DNA of 25,970 bases from Porphyromonadaceae bacterium UBA4262 (GTDB taxonomy: Bacteria > Bacteroidota > Bacteroidia > Bacteroidales > Muribaculaceae): NCBI GenBank assembly GCA_002396085.1, contig DGWI01000039.1, positions 1 to 25,970 on the forward strand. The letters run 5' to 3'. The notes beneath the pieces are model-generated. The model was not told the DNA's origin, made no database searches, and saw only the letters and a list, made by a program, of their open reading frames with translations. Numbering within the stretch: the first letter of the stretch is position 1; each line of letters starts with the position of its first letter. A program made the position numbers and the translations under genes. Positions 22,797 to 25,970 of the stretch are shown here, in pieces.

Positions 22797-22845
22797 ACCA
22801 ACTAAAAGCTAACAACTAAAAACTAACTAATAACTAAAAACTAGA
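22797..22845 (+). repeat. AACTAAAAACTA short tandem repeats before the 22855 gene
   Basis: Units such as AACTAAAAGCTAAC, AACTAAAAACTAAC and AACTAAAAACTAG repeat about four times, ending 10 bp before ATG 22855, so they occupy most of the leader. Confidence 0.8.
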
Positions 22846-22854
22846 ATTTTGAAG

Positions 22855-23661
22855 ATGAAAAAAACGGTTATTCTGCTGGTTGCCGCTATGCTCTCGTGGA
22901 CACTGCTGCCGGCGCAATCGGCCAAGTCGGGCGACGAGGGATTTGTGTTTGTGTCGCCATTGAAGTCGCACAGCAAAAAGTCGCTTAAATCACCGGTCAA
23001 GTCGACCATCGAGGCGGGGCGTGTGGCGGTAAAATCGAACGAGTCGGGCGAACTGGCCTTCTCGCTCATCGACGCAGCCGAATCCATGACTCTGGGGAGC
23101 GGCTCCTTCTATGAGTACTTTCCACCGGCTCAGGACTATGTGCCCGCCGAATTTGTCTCGGTGGCAGAGTTCAAAAAGGATACACGAGAGGTCAGAATCT
23201 ACTCCGAAGTGCCGGCGAGCATCGAGTGCGGCAAGCGTTACGTTTTCAAGCCGCAGTATCCTAGCGAATATAGGACTTCGGCGACAGTACGAGTCATACG
23301 TCTCACGGGCAAAGGGGTGACGCTGGTCACCGATGTCGATCCCGAAAACGATTTTACGCCTTTGCGCACCGAGGACATCTCCGGCAAAGCGTTGATAGAA
23401 GTATCGTTTGGCGACAACATCATCTATCTCTACAACGGGCAGCCGCTGATGCTGGCCAGCAACCTCGGAGGCAGAGACTACAGCACGCTTGAGGTTGATG
23501 ACAACGGTGCCACCTATGCGAAAGACGAAGATGGTAATCGCCAGGCCACAACCAAACTGTCGTATGTCTTCGGCGAAATTCCAGAAATTGGATATTTCGG
23601 CTGGATCTCCGACACTGAACTCGTCATCGACGACGAACTATTTATCCTCGCAACCCACTGA
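22855..23661 (+). CDS. Secreted protein of unknown function
   Basis: From ATG 22855 this gives 268 residues with a signal peptide (1 to about 20, ending LLPAQS). The TTG two codons upstream adds nothing. The mature part starts with a Ser/Lys-rich region (SPLKSHSKKSLKSPVKSTIE) and then appears beta-rich: SFYEYFPPAQDYVPAEF, REVRIYSEVPASIECGKRYVF, VTLVTDVDPENDFTPL and a final DTELVIDDELFILATH. I see no catalytic motif and no lipobox, and do not recognise the family. The gene is flanked by palindromes on both sides and probably transcribed alone. Confidence 0.75.
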   Translation: MKKTVILLVAAMLSWTLLPAQSAKSGDEGFVFVSPLKSHSKKSLKSPVKSTIEAGRVAVKSNESGELAFSLIDAAESMTLGSGSFYEYFPPAQDYVPAEFVSVAEFKKDTREVRIYSEVPASIECGKRYVFKPQYPSEYRTSATVRVIRLTGKGVTLVTDVDPENDFTPLRTEDISGKALIEVSFGDNIIYLYNGQPLMLASNLGGRDYSTLEVDDNGATYAKDEDGNRQATTKLSYVFGEIPEIGYFGWISDTELVIDDELFILATH

Positions 23662-23707
23662 GCGATGCACCTGCCCCCTAGGGTGTAGAGTAGTGTATTG
23701 TACGTTA

Positions 23708-23744
23708 GGAGGGTGTGCCATCATTCTGTTATGGCACACTCTCC
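23708..23744. terminator. Strong hairpin between convergent genes
   Basis: GGAGGGTGTGCCAT (23708-23721) pairs with ATGGCACACTCTCC (23731-23744) with one mismatch, around a 9-nt loop. It has no long T-run but lies between the convergent genes ending at 23661 and 23767, so it can act for both. Confidence 0.75.
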
Positions 23745-23766
23745 TTGGTGAATTATAGTGGTCTGC

Positions 23767-25970
23767 CTATAGTCGGTTGCGCTCGTCTTGGCCGGCATGA
23801 CTGCCCTTGTAGCGGCTGCCGGTGGCGTTGAACTTGTAGCGCACGGTGACTTCGAGTTGCCGCGAGTCGTTTTTAGTGATGCTTCGCATCGATCGCAGGC
23901 CGTAGTTGATGTTCAAGTCCTCGTAGGCACCCAGCAGGTTGTGACCAGCCACCTGCACCGAGAGGCGGTCGTTGATGAACGTCTTGGTCACGCTCAGATA
24001 GAGTTGCCAGTTTGCCTTGTTGATATTCGCATTCTCCTTGTCGCCGCACGAGGTGAAGGCGAGGTTGGCTTGGGCTGTGAGCGAGGGCAGGATTTGGAAA
24101 TTGTTGTTCCACTGCACAAGGAAAATGGGGCGTTTGGGGCTGATAAAGCCGGCGGGCGACGGAATTTTCACCCAATCCTTAAGCAAGCCCATGGTGAGGC
24201 GTGGCTGGTAGGTGCCGAACTGCGGATTCAGCGACACCATGGCGCGGAAAGCGTCGGCATGGTCAACGTTGGCACGGGTGATAATCGTGGTTTCCTCGCT
24301 GCCGGGGACAGCCTCGCCCGTGTTGACAATCACATCTTTGGTGCGCTTGTAGTCGAGCATGACGCTCATCCATCGCCACATAGCCATCACCGACAAGGAG
24401 TTGACCACCGATGGACGCAGCATGGGGTTGCCACGGTTCCAGGTGAAGCGGTTGGCGTAGGTGGTATTGCCCGAGAGCATGAAGTAGTAAGGGCGCATGA
24501 TCTTCATTCCATAATTGAGCATGAGTTGCACCTTTCCGGCGCGCGCCATCAGCCCCACGCTTGGAAAGAAGTGGTGATAGGTGCGGCTCTGCTCGGCTAT
24601 GCGCTTGCCATCGTCGTAGTAATCGGAGTTGACGTTCTCGTTGCGTAGGCCCAGACGCAGTTGGCCGAACGGCAGCGGATGGCTGTACTCGGTGAACAGG
24701 ATGTAATTGCGCTCGCGCTGCTCGGTGAAGGTGGTGGGCACAATGTTCTCGGGGTTGACATAGTCATCGTTGCGGCGAGTGTTGTCATACTCGCCTCCCA
24801 CCTGCAGGTTGCCACCCCACAGTTGCCACGACAGCACGAGTTTGGATGCCCACAGTTGGTTGCGCTGCACGCTTTGGCTTGTCACCGTGCGGCTCTGCTG
24901 CTCTTGGCTCACCTCGTTGTTGAAGAAGTTTGTGCGGTCCTTAAAGAACACATAGTCGGTGTTGAAGTCAATGGATGTCTTGCCCACGCGACCATTGTAG
25001 TAGACATTGAGCGTATGCGGCATGTTGGACGTCTTCTTCATGAGTAGGTCATTGTCGAGGTGGTCGTAGAAAGCGCCGTCGGCAGTCACGTCGGCGACAA
25101 CCCAACCCGTAGTACGGTTGAAGAAATGCGCCTTGGTCTCATAGCGCGCACCGATGGCATGGCGGTCGTTGAAGATGTAGTTGATTCCCCACGACGAGTA
25201 GAGCGAATTGGCATGGCGGCTGCTGTGGGCAAAGTCTTCGATGTGCCACTGCTTGTCGGCATTCACGTCGAAGGTGACAGTCTCATCACTCAGGTAGCGG
25301 TCATCGTTATACCACACACTACCGAACACATCCAGCCCCTTGTGACGGTAATTCCAGTTCAGGCCCAACGCAAGGTCAGGGTATTTGCTTGCCCAGAAGC
25401 TCGCTTGGGTGTCAAGCGAGAAGCCCTCGCCCTGCGGACGCTTGGTCTTGATGAGGATAACGCTCTCCACGTCGGCTTTGTATTTAGCGCCGGGGCTGGT
25501 GATGAGCTCCACACTCTGGATGTTGTCGCTGCTGAGTTGCGCCAGTTCGCTATCGTTGCGCATCTGTCGGCCGTTGATGTAGATGAGCGGCGTACCTTTG
25601 CCGAACACCTCAACGCTTGTGCCTTTCTTCTGCACGCCAGGTAGGTTACCAAGCACCTCGGTGGCTGTGCCCACTTTGCTCAACAGCGTGCCATCCACAT
25701 CGGTCTTGATGCCCTCGGTGGTGAGTTCGTAGGTGGGTCGCGCACCTTTGACCACCACTTCGCCGAGCATAGTGGCCTCGGGTTGGAGTTGGATAATGCC
25801 CAGGTCTCCGGCAGTGGTGGTGACACACTTTGTCTCATAACCGATATATGAGATTTTGACGATAGCGCTCGATTGCTGAGCCGAGAGCGAAAACGAGCCG
25901 GCATCATCGGTCATCGTGCCTGCCACAAACGCACTGTCGGTGGGATTGAGAAGCACCACGTTGGCAAAGG
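23767..25970 (-). CDS. Outer-membrane beta-barrel protein (TonB-dependent-receptor-like), C-terminal part
   Basis: The reading frame is open to the right edge, so the N-terminus and signal peptide are outside. The visible ~734 residues start within a CarboxypepD_reg-like domain (NVVLLNPTDSAFVAGTMTDD..., SYIGYETK), continue with a plug-like domain (DVDGTLLSKVGTATEVLGNL, GTPLIYINGRQMRNDSEL, SPGAKYKADVESVILIKTKR), then a long barrel rich in aromatic alternating strands, ending LEVTVRYKFNATGSRYKG.... The layout matches OMP_b-brl_3-type TonB-dependent receptors that are not SusC proper; no SusD gene is at its 3' side. It may import an unknown ligand or act as a surface receptor. A hairpin at 23708-23744 ends it. 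Confidence 0.9.
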   Translation of the reverse strand, partial: FANVVLLNPTDSAFVAGTMTDDAGSFSLSAQQSSAIVKISYIGYETKCVTTTAGDLGIIQLQPEATMLGEVVVKGARPTYELTTEGIKTDVDGTLLSKVGTATEVLGNLPGVQKKGTSVEVFGKGTPLIYINGRQMRNDSELAQLSSDNIQSVELITSPGAKYKADVESVILIKTKRPQGEGFSLDTQASFWASKYPDLALGLNWNYRHKGLDVFGSVWYNDDRYLSDETVTFDVNADKQWHIEDFAHSSRHANSLYSSWGINYIFNDRHAIGARYETKAHFFNRTTGWVVADVTADGAFYDHLDNDLLMKKTSNMPHTLNVYYNGRVGKTSIDFNTDYVFFKDRTNFFNNEVSQEQQSRTVTSQSVQRNQLWASKLVLSWQLWGGNLQVGGEYDNTRRNDDYVNPENIVPTTFTEQRERNYILFTEYSHPLPFGQLRLGLRNENVNSDYYDDGKRIAEQSRTYHHFFPSVGLMARAGKVQLMLNYGMKIMRPYYFMLSGNTTYANRFTWNRGNPMLRPSVVNSLSVMAMWRWMSVMLDYKRTKDVIVNTGEAVPGSEETTIITRANVDHADAFRAMVSLNPQFGTYQPRLTMGLLKDWVKIPSPAGFISPKRPIFLVQWNNNFQILPSLTAQANLAFTSCGDKENANINKANWQLYLSVTKTFINDRLSVQVAGHNLLGAYEDLNINYGLRSMRSITKNDSRQLEVTVRYKFNATGSRYKGSHAGQDERNRL

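Noticed and set aside
20798..22801. 667-codon open frame on the minus strand opposite the ABC-F gene
   Set aside because: Same reason; the plus strand has all ABC-F motifs, whereas the antisense translation is a Leu/Val/His-rich composition artefact.

Overview
The window looks like a chromosomal segment of a gut-type member of the Bacteroidales (Muribaculaceae or Prevotellaceae-like; the exact genus cannot be read from it). The signs are Bacteroidetes-type -7 boxes (TAnnTTTG) upstream of many genes, almost no Shine-Dalgarno sequences, a typical Bacteroidales ArgS, BspA-type leucine-rich repeat proteins, DVTGD...DIADVN dockerin pairs, an FGE-fold secreted protein and a SusC-like/TonB-type barrel at the right edge. 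I see 20 protein genes, two of them cut by the window edges, and no tRNA, rRNA, CRISPR array, transposase or reverse transcriptase gene.

Layout. 1-408 (-): start of an alpha/beta-hydrolase lipoprotein. 520-4720 (+): small unknown protein, argS, a BI-1/YccA membrane protein and a membrane-anchored alpha/beta hydrolase. 4880-6982 (+): secreted 17-residue-repeat protein, an M23/LysM cell-wall endopeptidase 7 bp downstream, and an unknown secreted protein. 6983-7916: about 930 bp without a gene, rich in repeats, including a ~290-bp inverted-repeat element and an orphan terminator. 7917-8915 (+): dockerin-FGE protein whose last ~37 codons look like a diversified region. 9000-9473 (-): thioredoxin-fold protein without its cysteines, behind a strongly structured leader. 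9916-10368 (+): DUF695 protein. 10490-11236 (-): fabG. 11407-13926 (+): GH9 glucanase fused to a NodB deacetylase. 14201-15442 (+): LRR-dockerin protein. 15528-16511 (-): RhuM-Doc/Fic fusion. 16669-18507 (-): metallophosphoesterase plus PQQ-type propeller. 18670-20646 (+): second LRR-dockerin protein. 20813-22681 (+): ABC-F ATPase (Uup-like). 22855-23661 (+): unknown secreted protein. 23767-25970 (-): outer-membrane barrel, N-terminus beyond the edge.

How it fits together. This is a mixture of housekeeping genes (argS, fabG, the ABC-F gene) and single-gene secreted or surface functions, mostly with their own promoters and separated by palindromic or tandem-repeat spacers. Three secreted proteins of quite different fold carry the same dockerin-like calcium-binding pairs, which hints at a shared surface docking scheme, but no cohesin is visible. 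There is no obvious defence island or prophage.

Most worth following up: the structured leader at 9474-9622, the 7361-7646 inverted-repeat element with co-varying hairpins, and the diversity-generating-retroelement-like tail of the dockerin-FGE gene. All are inferred from sequence pattern only.
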